Source: JBKJML01 sp046596415 (GTDB lineage Bacteria; Actinomycetota; Thermoleophilia; Gaiellales; Gaiellaceae). From it: DNA of 5,825 bases. Position 1 is the first letter of the stretch, and each line of letters opens with the position of its first letter. Shown piece by piece: positions 1-5,744 of this stretch. A model generated the notes under the pieces. That model saw nothing but the letters and a program-made list of their open reading frames with translations, was not told where the DNA came from and did not search any database. The stretch spans positions 1 to 5,825 of the forward strand of contig JBKJML010000060.1 in NCBI GenBank assembly GCA_046596415.1, written 5' to 3'. The translations under genes were made by a program, and so were the position numbers.

Positions 1-816
1 CTTGCCCGTGCCGGCGAGCTCGCGCTGGATCGCCTTGCCGACACCGGTCGAGCCGGTGAAGGCGATCTTGTCGACCCCGGGGTGTGCGACGAGCGCAGCG
101 CCCGCACGGCCGTCGCCGGTGACGATGTTGACGACGCCCGGCGGCAGCTCCGCCTGGCGGAGGATCTCGGTGAAGAGGAGCGCGGTCAGCGGCGTCGTCT
201 CGGCCGGCTTCAGCACGACCGTGTTCCCGGCCGCGAGCGCCGGCGCGATCTTCCAGGCGAGCATCAGCAGCGGGAAGTTCCAAGGGATGATCTGGCCGGC
301 GACCCCGAGCGGGCGCGGGCGGCGGTTCGGGAACGCGTACTCGAGCTTGTCGGCCCAGCCGGCGTAGTAGAAGAAGTGCGCCGCGGCGAGCGGCACGTCG
401 ACGTCGCGCGACTCCTTGATCGGCTTGCCGCCGTCGAGCGTCTCGAGCACCGCGAGCTCGCGCGAGCGCTCCTGGAGCAGGCGCGCGATCCGGTAGAGGT
501 ACTTCGCGCGCTCGGCGGGACGCAGGCCCGACCAGCCGTTCTCGAACGCGCCTCGGGCCGCGGTCACGGCCGCATCGACGTCCTGCGGGCCCGCCTGCGC
601 CACCTCGGCGAGGTGCTCCTCGGTCGCGGGCGAGGCTGTCGCGAACCACTCCTTACTCGCGGGCTCGATCTCCTCGCCGCCGACGAAGAGGCCGTAGCGC
701 GCTTTCAGCTTCACGAGGTCCCGAGCCTCGGGCGCGGGGGCGTATTCCCACTCGGTGAGGGCAGGGACGGGCGCATGCCCGGGCTTGGACTTCGGCTTCG
801 GCTCGAGCTCAGTCAA
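1..816 (-). CDS. Aldehyde dehydrogenase family protein, N-terminal 272 residues (runs off left edge)
   Basis: NAD(P)-dependent oxidation of an aldehyde to a carboxylic acid, probably cytosolic. Translating the minus strand gives an uninterrupted aldehyde dehydrogenase N-terminal region: YGLFVGGEEIEP near residue 41, SPATEE near 61, LDGGKPIKESRDVD near 128, PWNFP at 178-182 (its Asn belongs to the oxyanion site), LKPAE with the cofactor-binding Lys at 203, and FTGSTGVGK from 253, the Rossmann segment. The catalytic Glu and Cys lie beyond the window, so activity cannot be judged. The likely start is TTG at 816, overlapping the deoC stop by 8 bases. No in-frame ATG or GTG was seen just upstream, and no Shine-Dalgarno precedes it, so translational coupling is likely. 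A GTG at 714 is an alternative but would remove the stretch with EWEYAPAPEAR, which resembles N-termini of actinobacterial relatives as I recall them. The position behind deoC suggests acetaldehyde as substrate (inference). The family is certain; the substrate is not. Confidence 0.93.
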   Translation of the reverse strand, partial: MTELEPKPKSKPGHAPVPALTEWEYAPAPEARDLVKLKARYGLFVGGEEIEPASKEWFATASPATEEHLAEVAQAGPQDVDAAVTAARGAFENGWSGLRPAERAKYLYRIARLLQERSRELAVLETLDGGKPIKESRDVDVPLAAAHFFYYAGWADKLEYAFPNRRPRPLGVAGQIIPWNFPLLMLAWKIAPALAAGNTVVLKPAETTPLTALLFTEILRQAELPPGVVNIVTGDGRAGAALVAHPGVDKIAFTGSTGVGKAIQRELAGTGK

Positions 817-1747
817 GGGTGAAGTAGTTCGGGGACTGATAGAGACCGGTCTTCTGCTTGCGGATCTGCATCAGGACGTCGTTCAGGAGCGACGAGGCGC
901 CGAAGCGGAAGAGGTCGGGCGTCATCCACGCGAGCCCGAGCGTCTCGTGCAGCACGACGAGGTACTGGATCGCCTGCTTCGCGGTCCGGATCCCACCGGC
1001 CGGCTTCATCCCGATCACGCGGCCGGTCTCGTGGTAGACGTCGCGGATCGCCTCGAGCATGCAGAGCGTCACCGGCAGCGTCGCGGCCGGGCTTACCTTG
1101 CCGGTCGAGGTCTTGATGAAGTCGGCGCCGGCTGCCATCGCAAGCAGCGACGCGCGGCGGACGTTGTCGTAGGTGCCGAGCTCGCCCGTCTCGAGGATCA
1201 CCTTCAGGTGGATCGGCCCGCAGGCCTCCTTCACCTTGACGATCTCGTCGTAGACCTTCGCGTAGCGGCCGGAGAGGAAGGCGCCGCGGTCGATCACCAT
1301 GTCGATCTCGTCGGCGCCCAGCTCGACCGCGTCGCGCACGTCGGCGAGCTTGACGTCGAGCGGCGACTGGCCGGACGGGAAGGCGGTCGCGACCGAAGCG
1401 ACCTTGACGCCGCTCCCCTTCAGCCGCGCGGCCGCGACCGCGACGAGGTTCGGGTAGACGCAGACGGCGGCAACCGAGGGAATCGTCGGGTCGACGGGGT
1501 CGGGGCGGATCGCCTTCGAGCAGAGCGCGGCGACCTTGCCCGGTGTGTCGGCGCCCTCGAGGGTCGTCAGGTCCATCATCCGGACGGCGAGGTGGAGCGC
1601 CTGGAGCTTCGACTCCTTCTTGATCGAGCGCTTGGCGAGCGAGGCCGCCCGCTCCTCGAGCGAGACCGCGTCAATCGCGCCGATCCGGGGCAGCCGGGGC
1701 TCGAGCGGCAGCTCGAACCCGCGCGGCAGTGCGGGCGCCTGGGCCAT
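809..1747 (-). CDS. deoC: Deoxyribose-phosphate aldolase (long, animal-DERA-like form)
   Basis: Class I aldolase that cleaves 2-deoxyribose-5-phosphate to glyceraldehyde-3-phosphate and acetaldehyde in deoxynucleoside breakdown. The 312-residue product carries the family signatures in order: MDLTTLEG at 58-65, AAVCVYPN at 93-100, ADEIDMVID at 145-153 with Asp149 matching the catalytic Asp102 of the E. coli enzyme, the Schiff-base Lys212 in FIKTSTGK, and Lys248 in MKPAGGIRT, the second active-site lysine. Length and wording (a KKE-containing N-terminal helix, LCSKA, ELGTYDNV, LFRFGASSLL) resemble the roughly 318-residue animal DERA more than the roughly 260-residue E. coli protein. The ATG at 1747 has no clear Shine-Dalgarno but sits 6 bases after a TACACT hexamer, so the mRNA may be leaderless. 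It is followed by an aldehyde dehydrogenase overlapping by 8 bases. No nucleoside phosphorylase or phosphopentomutase gene is visible in this window. Confidence 0.96.
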   Translation of the reverse strand: MAQAPALPRGFELPLEPRLPRIGAIDAVSLEERAASLAKRSIKKESKLQALHLAVRMMDLTTLEGADTPGKVAALCSKAIRPDPVDPTIPSVAAVCVYPNLVAVAAARLKGSGVKVASVATAFPSGQSPLDVKLADVRDAVELGADEIDMVIDRGAFLSGRYAKVYDEIVKVKEACGPIHLKVILETGELGTYDNVRRASLLAMAAGADFIKTSTGKVSPAATLPVTLCMLEAIRDVYHETGRVIGMKPAGGIRTAKQAIQYLVVLHETLGLAWMTPDLFRFGASSLLNDVLMQIRKQKTGLYQSPNYFTLD

Positions 1748-1753
1748 GCTCGA

Positions 1754-1759
1754 AGTGTA
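1754..1759 (-). promoter_or_regulatory. Candidate -10 element (TACACT) for a leaderless deoC transcript
   Basis: On the minus strand TACACT is followed by six bases (tcgagc) and then the deoC ATG. This matches TANNNT-type -10 elements, and the spacing would put transcription start at or next to the A of ATG. No Shine-Dalgarno is present, which supports a leaderless mRNA of the kind common in actinobacteria. A -35 match is poor: CTGACC lies about 20 bases upstream, which is too far. The same hexamer and spacing recur before the phoH GTG. Confidence 0.4.
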
Positions 1760-1818
1760 CGTGGGGGCGCCTGCGACACGGTCAGAGCGAACTCATCGGC
1801 CTCTCATCTGCACGCCGT

Positions 1819-1959
1819 ACAACTCGCGATCTCGTCCCGCTGGAGCCGAAGGTGCAGGAGCTAAAGTTCTACGCGCCTGGTGTCGGAGCGCTGCTGAGCG
1901 TGCACACCGACGGAAACGGGGGCCGGGCCGAGCTGATCAGCTTCAGGCGCGGAGGCTGA
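1819..1959 (+). pseudogene. Probable remnant: C-terminal tail of an unidentified protein, no start codon
   Basis: In the gap between era and deoC, the plus strand encodes about 46 codons that look like real protein: LEPKVQELKFYAPGVG, then LLSVHTDG and RAELISF, ending in TGA at 1957-1959. From memory, a Y-A-P-GVG ... EL-SF pattern occurs at the C-terminus of secreted or hypothetical actinobacterial proteins. No ATG, GTG or TTG sits at a sensible place. The nearest in-frame ATG (1729) lies inside deoC on the opposite strand and would give a low-complexity, unlikely N-terminus. Upstream of about 1819 the protein-like character disappears. I read this as the tail of a gene whose body was lost. 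A short functional peptide or a chance reading frame remain possible. The hairpin at 1976-2011 begins 17 bases after its stop, where a terminator for the original gene might have been. Confidence 0.45.
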
Positions 1960-1975
1960 ACGGTCTGCGGACGCG

Positions 1976-2011
1976 GCGGCTCGGGCGTCGACACGTCAAA
2001 GCCCGAGCCGC
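1976..2011. terminator. Perfect 11-bp inverted repeat across the era stop codon, possible terminator
   Basis: The arms gcggctcgggc (1976-1986) and gcccgagccgc (2001-2011) are exact reverse complements around a 14-base loop. The right arm encodes the last residues of Era, and the era stop codon (1996-1998) is in the loop. The very GC-rich stem would form in RNA from either strand. Neither side has a U-tract, so it is not a canonical intrinsic terminator. It could be a factor-assisted terminator, an mRNA 3'-end stabiliser, or shared by era and the plus-strand remnant ending at 1959. It marks the likely end of the large gene cluster. Confidence 0.5.
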
Positions 2012-2856
2012 TCCAAGGCCTGCTCGTCGCGGCGCCAGCGCGGGCGCACCTTCACTTTCAGCTCCAGGAACACCTTGTGGCCGACGATCGCCTCGATCTC
2101 GGGCCTGGCGCGGGTGCCGATCTCGCGGATCATCGCGCCGCGCTTGCCGACGAGGATCGTCTTCTGCGACTCGGTCTCGACGAGCACGAACGCGCGCACG
2201 ACCTTGCCCTCGAGCTCGTCCAGCTCGACCGAGATCGAGTGCGGTACCTCGTCGCGGGTCAGGTGGAGCGCCTTCTCCCGAACGAGCTCGCAGATCCGCT
2301 CGGCGGCGGTCAGGTCGGTCGACTGCTCGCGCGGGAAGTAGAGCTGGCCCTCCGGCAAGAGTTGCACGAGATCGGCCCGCAGCTCGTCGAGCCCGTCCTT
2401 CGTCACCGCGCTCACCGGGTGCAACGCATGGAAATCGCCGAGCGAGGCGGCCACCTTCATCTGGGAGATGATGTGGGCCGGCTTCAGGTTGTCGACCTTG
2501 TTCAGCGCGATCACGACCGGCAGGCCGAGCGCGAACACGCGCTTGGCGATGAAACGGTCGCCGGCGCCGATCCGCTCGCGCGCCGACATCACGAAGAGGA
2601 CGAGGTCGATGTCGTCGAACGACGAGTCGACGGTCTTCTGCATCCGCTGCGTCAGCGCGTCCATCGGCCGCTGGAAGCCGGGGAGATCGGCCAGGACGAG
2701 CTGGTAGTCCTCGCCGTTCCCGACCCCGAAGATCCGCCGCCGCGTCGTGTGCGGAACATTCGAGACGATTGCCACCTTGTCGCCGATCAAGGCGTTGACG
2801 AGGGTCGACTTGCCGACGTTCGGCCGGCCGGCGACCGCGACGAAGCCGGATTTCAC
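1996..2856 (-). CDS. era: GTPase Era, 16S rRNA-binding ribosome assembly factor
   Basis: Era binds the 3' end of 16S rRNA and helps assemble the small ribosomal subunit. The 286-residue product has a full GTPase domain followed by a KH domain: G1 GRPNVGKS at 10-17, G2 around TTRRR at 37-41, G3 as DLPG at 57-60, G4 NKVD at 119-122, G5 SA at 149-150, the linker with LPEGQLYFP, then RDEVPHSISVE and the KH loop GKRG at 237-240. Start choice: GTG at 2856 overlaps the cdd stop (GTGA) and places G1 at the usual distance. The reading frame stays open further upstream, but that part lies within cdd in another frame. Length is close to the usual 290-300. One oddity is DLPG where Era normally has DTPG, followed by FQRP rather than the usual IHKP-like residues. 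No Shine-Dalgarno precedes the GTG, so coupling to cdd is likely. No recO, a frequent neighbour of era, follows. Confidence 0.97.
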   Translation of the reverse strand: MKSGFVAVAGRPNVGKSTLVNALIGDKVAIVSNVPHTTRRRIFGVGNGEDYQLVLADLPGFQRPMDALTQRMQKTVDSSFDDIDLVLFVMSARERIGAGDRFIAKRVFALGLPVVIALNKVDNLKPAHIISQMKVAASLGDFHALHPVSAVTKDGLDELRADLVQLLPEGQLYFPREQSTDLTAAERICELVREKALHLTRDEVPHSISVELDELEGKVVRAFVLVETESQKTILVGKRGAMIREIGTRARPEIEAIVGHKVFLELKVKVRPRWRRDEQALERLGL

Positions 2857-3218
2857 AGGTCGTCGAACGTCTCGGGGAGCAGGCCCGCGGGCGTCATCGT
2901 GACGACCTTCCCCGCGTTGCGGAACACGACCCGGTCGAACTTCATCTCCCAGAGCCACTGGCGGCAGCCGCCGCACGGGGAGGCGTTGATCGCGATCGCC
3001 TCGAAGTCACCGGGCCGGTAGCCCTCCGTCACGGCGGTCGAGACGGCGTTCTTCTCGGCGCAGACGCCGAGCGGGTAGGCCGCGTTCTCGACGTTCACGC
3101 CCTCGACCACGCGACCGTCGCGCGCTAGCACCGCGCAGCCGACGAGGAACTCCGAGTACGGCGCGTAGGCGCGGGCTGCGATCGCGTCGGCACGGGCGAG
3201 GAGCTCGGCGTCGGTCAT
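2853..3218 (-). CDS. cdd: Cytidine deaminase
   Basis: Zinc enzyme of pyrimidine salvage that converts cytidine and deoxycytidine to uridine and deoxyuridine; the short form is usually a homotetramer. The 121-residue product matches that form. It has YAPYSEFLVGCAV at 18-30, the NVEN substrate motif at 42-45, the first zinc ligand and catalytic Glu in CAEK (Cys53, Glu55), and SPCGGCRQW with zinc ligands Cys82 and Cys85. Its ATG at 3218 overlaps the stop of the kinase/PAP2 gene (ATGA), and its own stop overlaps the era GTG. The frame stays open upstream, but that stretch lies over the PAP2 coding region, so the ATG at 3218 is preferred. Minor differences from the usual pattern are Phe-Leu in place of Phe-Pro before VG, and the tryptophan-rich RQWLWEM after the PCxxC motif. 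Cdd between dgk and era is also the order seen in many Firmicutes. Confidence 0.95.
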   Translation of the reverse strand: MTDAELLARADAIAARAYAPYSEFLVGCAVLARDGRVVEGVNVENAAYPLGVCAEKNAVSTAVTEGYRPGDFEAIAINASPCGGCRQWLWEMKFDRVVFRNAGKVVTMTPAGLLPETFDDL

Positions 3219-3940
3219 GTCGAGAAGAGCTGGAAGAGCACCAGCGTGACGAGGGAGCCGAGCAGCGCGCCGTACCCCACCTCGACGGAGGAGTGGACAC
3301 CGGATTCGACGCGGGTCTGGGCCACGAGCAAGGCCATGATGAAGGTCAGCGACGAGATCAGGAAGCGGTGACCGGAGTCGGCGAGCACGAGCGTGACCGC
3401 CATCCAACCGGCGAACGCGACCGCGGAGTGCCCCGAGGGGAGCCCGCCGCGGAGCGGCGTGCCACGGCCGGTCAGCGCCTTCGTCCCGATCACGACGATC
3501 GTCGTCACGACAAGTGCGATCAGCGTCACCTCGGCGGGAGCGTTCGAAAGCCGATCGAGGAAATTCGAGCTGCGCTCCGCCACCTGGCCCGAAAAGACGA
3601 GGTAGCCGACCGCGACCGCGTTGACCGTCGCGATCAGCACGGCGCCTGCGACTATGTCCTTCGCCAGCTTCGCCAACGGATCGAACGACGTCGTAGCGAC
3701 GTCGACCGACGCCTCGACCGCGGTGTTGACCATCTCGGTGATCAGCACGAACGAGATCGAGAGCAGCAGCGCGATCAGCTCGAGCTTGTCGACGCCCGAC
3801 CAGAGCGCCGCGATCAGGACGAGGACCGCGACGAGGAAATGGATCCGCATGTTCCGCTGCGTGCGGAGCACGTGGATGATCCCCTCGAACGCGAAGTTGA
3901 AGCTCTCGACGATCGACGGAGGACGACGTCTCGGCGTCAC
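3215..3940 (-). CDS. Diacylglycerol/undecaprenol kinase domain fused to PAP2 phosphatase domain
   Basis: Integral membrane protein of 241 residues joining two lipid-phosphate enzymes. Residues about 12-115 form a DgkA-type kinase: FNFAFEGI, QRNMRIH, the signature ITEMVNTAVEASVD at 67-80 (Glu69, Glu76) and KLAKDIVAGAV with Asp95, with about three hydrophobic segments. Residues about 135-241 form a PAP2 domain: Lys154, PSGH at 168-171, then Arg210, His216 and Glu220, with about four hydrophobic segments. In Gram-positive relatives the kinase usually acts on undecaprenol, and PAP2 proteins dephosphorylate lipid pyrophosphates, so both halves could supply undecaprenyl phosphate for wall synthesis (inference). 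Two PAP2 positions differ from the general consensus: Thr161-Pro for Arg-Pro in motif 1 and Glu220 for Asp in motif 3. Start choice: GTG at 3940 overlaps the ybeY stop (GTGA). The longer open frame runs antisense-like through ybeY and is arginine-rich, so it is rejected. Confidence 0.9.
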   Translation of the reverse strand: MTPRRRPPSIVESFNFAFEGIIHVLRTQRNMRIHFLVAVLVLIAALWSGVDKLELIALLLSISFVLITEMVNTAVEASVDVATTSFDPLAKLAKDIVAGAVLIATVNAVAVGYLVFSGQVAERSSNFLDRLSNAPAEVTLIALVVTTIVVIGTKALTGRGTPLRGGLPSGHSAVAFAGWMAVTLVLADSGHRFLISSLTFIMALLVAQTRVESGVHSSVEVGYGALLGSLVTLVLFQLFST

Positions 3941-4314
3941 GGCCGAAGCGCCTGCTCGCGCGACTCCATCACGCTGCCGTGGTCGTAACCGAGCAGGTGG
4001 AGCAGTCCGTGTACGAGCGGTGCGCGCCACGCCGGACCGACGACCTGCGGGCAAAGGACGACGTCGCCGAGCGCGCGCGGCAGTCCCTCCGGCAGCTCCT
4101 CCCGGCCGTCGAGCGGGAATGAGAGGACGTCGGTCGCCTCGTCGATCCCCAGGTGCTCCCGCTTCAGCCTTCGCATCTCGTCGGGCCCGACGAACGCGAG
4201 ACCGAGCTCGCCCGCATCGATGCCCTCCGCGGCGAGCACCGACCGGGCAAGCGCGATTGCCGCGTCCGACTCGACCGTCTCGCCGCTCCGGTTCTCGAGC
4301 TCGACCGTGACCAT
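3937..4314 (-). CDS. ybeY: Endoribonuclease YbeY, 16S rRNA maturation
   Basis: Metal-dependent RNase needed for 16S rRNA 3'-end processing and ribosome quality control. The 125-residue product carries the diagnostic zinc motif HGLLHLLGYDH, with ligands His102, His106 and His112, preceded by TDVLSFP at 61-67 and the conserved GD of ALGDVVLCPQ at 81-90. It is somewhat short compared with the usual 150 or so residues, mostly at the C-terminus, which ends soon after MESREQAL. The ATG at 4314 overlaps the phoH stop by one base (TGATG) and has no clear Shine-Dalgarno, so translation by reinitiation is likely. The adjacent phoH is a very common partner across bacteria, and era in the same cluster acts on the same end of 16S rRNA. 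Confidence 0.96.
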   Translation of the reverse strand: MVTVELENRSGETVESDAAIALARSVLAAEGIDAGELGLAFVGPDEMRRLKREHLGIDEATDVLSFPLDGREELPEGLPRALGDVVLCPQVVGPAWRAPLVHGLLHLLGYDHGSVMESREQALRP

Positions 4315-5276
4315 CAGCGGCTGCGTGCCGTGCCGGTTTCCTCGGCGTGCTTCTTGTACGCCTCGACGATCCTCTGCACGAGCTTGTGTCGAACGACATC
4401 GAGGTTCGTGAACTCGACGAACGCGATCCCGTCGATCGTCCCGAGGATGTCGCGCACCTGGATCAGCCCGGAGGCCTGGTCGCGCGGCAGGTCGACCTGC
4501 GTGATGTCGCCGGTGATCACGACCCTGGAACCGAAACCGAGCCGCGTCAGAAACATCTGCATCTGCTCCGGGCTCGTGTTCTGAGCCTCGTCGAGGATGA
4601 TGAACGAGTCGTTCAGGGTGCGGCCACGCATGAAGGCGAGCGGCGCTACCTCGATCGTGCCGCGCTCCATGAAGGCGGCGAGCTTCTCGGCGTCCATCAT
4701 GTCGTAGAGGGCATCGAACAGCGGCCGCAGGTACGGGTCGACCTTCGCGAGCATGTCTCCCGGCAGGAAGCCGAGCCGCTCACCGGCCTCGACCGCGGGA
4801 CGGGTGAGGATGATCCGGCCGACCTGCTTCTCAGCGAGCGCCGCAACGGCGAGCGCCATCGCGAGGTAGGTCTTGCCGGTACCCGCTGGGCCGATCCCGA
4901 AGGTGATCGTGCACTCGCGGATCGCATCGACGTAGGTCTTCTGGGTCAGCGTCTTCGGGGCGATCTTCTTGCCGCGATGGCGCCAGACGACGTCCTCGAA
5001 GACGTCGCGGAGATCGGCGGCCTGGTCGAGCGCCGCAAGCACCGCGTTGACCGTCTCCGGCCCGAGCGTGTGCCCACCCTCGACGAGCTCGACGAGCTCC
5101 TCGACGACCGCTTTCGCCTGCACGACGTGCCCCTCGTCGCCCTCGAGTGTCAGCCGATTGCCGCGCAGGAGGATCGTGCAACCGAGCCGGTCGCGGAGCG
5201 ATTCGAGCACGCCGGCGCCGATCCCGGCCAGCTCGGCCGCGACCTCGTTCGGGACGGACATGACTTCCTGCGCCAC
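4314..5276 (-). CDS. PhoH-like ATPase
   Basis: Cytosolic P-loop ATPase of the PhoH/YbeZ family, linked to RNA metabolism and typically encoded next to ybeY; its exact role is unsettled. The 320-residue product has the family's N-terminal small RNA-binding-like region (RDRLGCTILLRGN at 28-40), then Walker A GPAGTGKT at 129-136, LTRPAVEAGERLGFLPGD at 157-174, Walker B FIILDEAQN at 225-233, and the ITGDITQVDLP motif at 254-264. The start is uncertain. GTG at 5276 has no Shine-Dalgarno but follows a TACACT hexamer by 6 bases, as expected for a leaderless mRNA. ATG at 5261 (residue 6) is preceded very closely by an AGGAAG sequence and would give 315 residues. The gene is separated from yqeY by 24 bases, the only non-overlapping junction in the cluster, so it may head its own transcript. 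Confidence 0.95.
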   Translation of the reverse strand: MAQEVMSVPNEVAAELAGIGAGVLESLRDRLGCTILLRGNRLTLEGDEGHVVQAKAVVEELVELVEGGHTLGPETVNAVLAALDQAADLRDVFEDVVWRHRGKKIAPKTLTQKTYVDAIRECTITFGIGPAGTGKTYLAMALAVAALAEKQVGRIILTRPAVEAGERLGFLPGDMLAKVDPYLRPLFDALYDMMDAEKLAAFMERGTIEVAPLAFMRGRTLNDSFIILDEAQNTSPEQMQMFLTRLGFGSRVVITGDITQVDLPRDQASGLIQVRDILGTIDGIAFVEFTNLDVVRHKLVQRIVEAYKKHAEETGTARSR

Positions 5277-5282
5277 GTCGTC

Positions 5283-5288
5283 AGTGTA
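5283..5288 (-). promoter_or_regulatory. Candidate -10 element (TACACT) for an internal, leaderless phoH transcript
   Basis: On the minus strand TACACT is followed by six bases (gacgac) and then GTG of phoH. The hexamer and spacing are identical to those before deoC, and this is the only intergenic gap in the cluster. No convincing -35 element is visible. If real, phoH-ybeY-dgk-cdd-era could be transcribed separately from HIT-yqeY. If phoH instead starts at the ATG at 5261, the transcript would have a 15-base leader. Confidence 0.4.
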
Positions 5289-5300
5289 GGCGCCGTGCCG

Positions 5301-5744
5301 TCAGGCCAGCTTCTCGCGGACGAGCTGGCTGACGGCCGAGCCGTCCGCGCGCCCTGCGACCTGCGGCATGACGTCTGCCATCACGCGGCCGATGTCCCGG
5401 AGCGACGTGGCACCGACCTCGGCGATCACGTTGTCGACGATCTCCTCCAGGTCGTCCTCCGAGATGGGCTCGGGCATGAACTCCTCGAGCACGTCAAGCT
5501 CGGAATCCTCCTTTGCGGCCTGTTCCTCGCGGCCGGCAGCCCGGAACGCCTCGGAGGCCTCGACCCGCTTTTTCCGCTCCCGCTGGAGCACCTGAAGCTC
5601 CTCCTCGTCGGAGAGCGGCCGCTGCAGGTCCTTCTCGGCGCTGCGCAGGCTCGAGAGCACGAGTCGCAGCGTGTCGCGACGCTCGGCGTCGCCGCCGAGC
5701 ATGGCTTTGCGCAGCTGCTCCTCGATCTCCCCGATCAGGCTCAT
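5301..5744 (-). CDS. GatB/YqeY domain-containing protein
   Basis: Small protein related to the C-terminal tRNA-binding region of the GatB amidotransferase subunit; the function of stand-alone YqeY is not firmly established. The 147-residue product is of normal family length. It opens with a helical part rich in charged residues (RRDTLRLVLSSLRSAEKD near 22-39), has a mid-region with RKKRVEASEAF, then FMPEPISEDDLEEIVDNVI near 89-107 and a C-terminal ADGSAVSQLVREKL, all typical of YqeY. The ATG at 5744 overlaps the stop of the upstream HIT gene (ATGA) and has a good Shine-Dalgarno, AGGGG, with 8-base spacing. No GatA or GatC gene is nearby, so a direct role in tRNA amidation is not implied. Confidence 0.93.
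   Translation of the reverse strand: MSLIGEIEEQLRKAMLGGDAERRDTLRLVLSSLRSAEKDLQRPLSDEEELQVLQRERKKRVEASEAFRAAGREEQAAKEDSELDVLEEFMPEPISEDDLEEIVDNVIAEVGATSLRDIGRVMADVMPQVAGRADGSAVSQLVREKLA

Noticed and set aside
82..1864. Two long plus-strand frames opposite the aldehyde dehydrogenase and deoC
   Set aside because: They are antisense to confidently identified enzymes; composition is rich in Arg, Asp and Gly with no motifs. Long stop-free antisense frames are expected at this GC content.
1748..1995. Possible riboswitch or small RNA gene in the only sizeable gap
   Set aside because: Apart from the hairpin at 1976-2011 and the protein-like tail, I saw no conserved RNA motif or A-minus-rich leader structure, and deoC seems to have no 5' leader.
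2857..2976. A longer Era starting up to 40 residues upstream
   Set aside because: Those residues come from the cdd coding region in a different frame; GTG at 2856 places the G1 loop where Era normally has it.
2077..3021. A 314-codon plus-strand open frame opposite era and cdd
   Set aside because: It is a mirror frame of two clear genes with the same low-complexity charged composition and no recognisable domain.
3219..3407. A longer cytidine deaminase with about 63 extra N-terminal residues
   Set aside because: The extra part overlaps the PAP2 domain out of frame; ATG at 3218 gives the standard short-form length.
3941..4399. An upstream extension of the kinase/PAP2 frame by about 150 residues
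   Set aside because: The extension is arginine-rich and overlaps ybeY in another frame, while GTG at 3940 gives the usual kinase N-terminus and a 4-base overlap with the ybeY stop.
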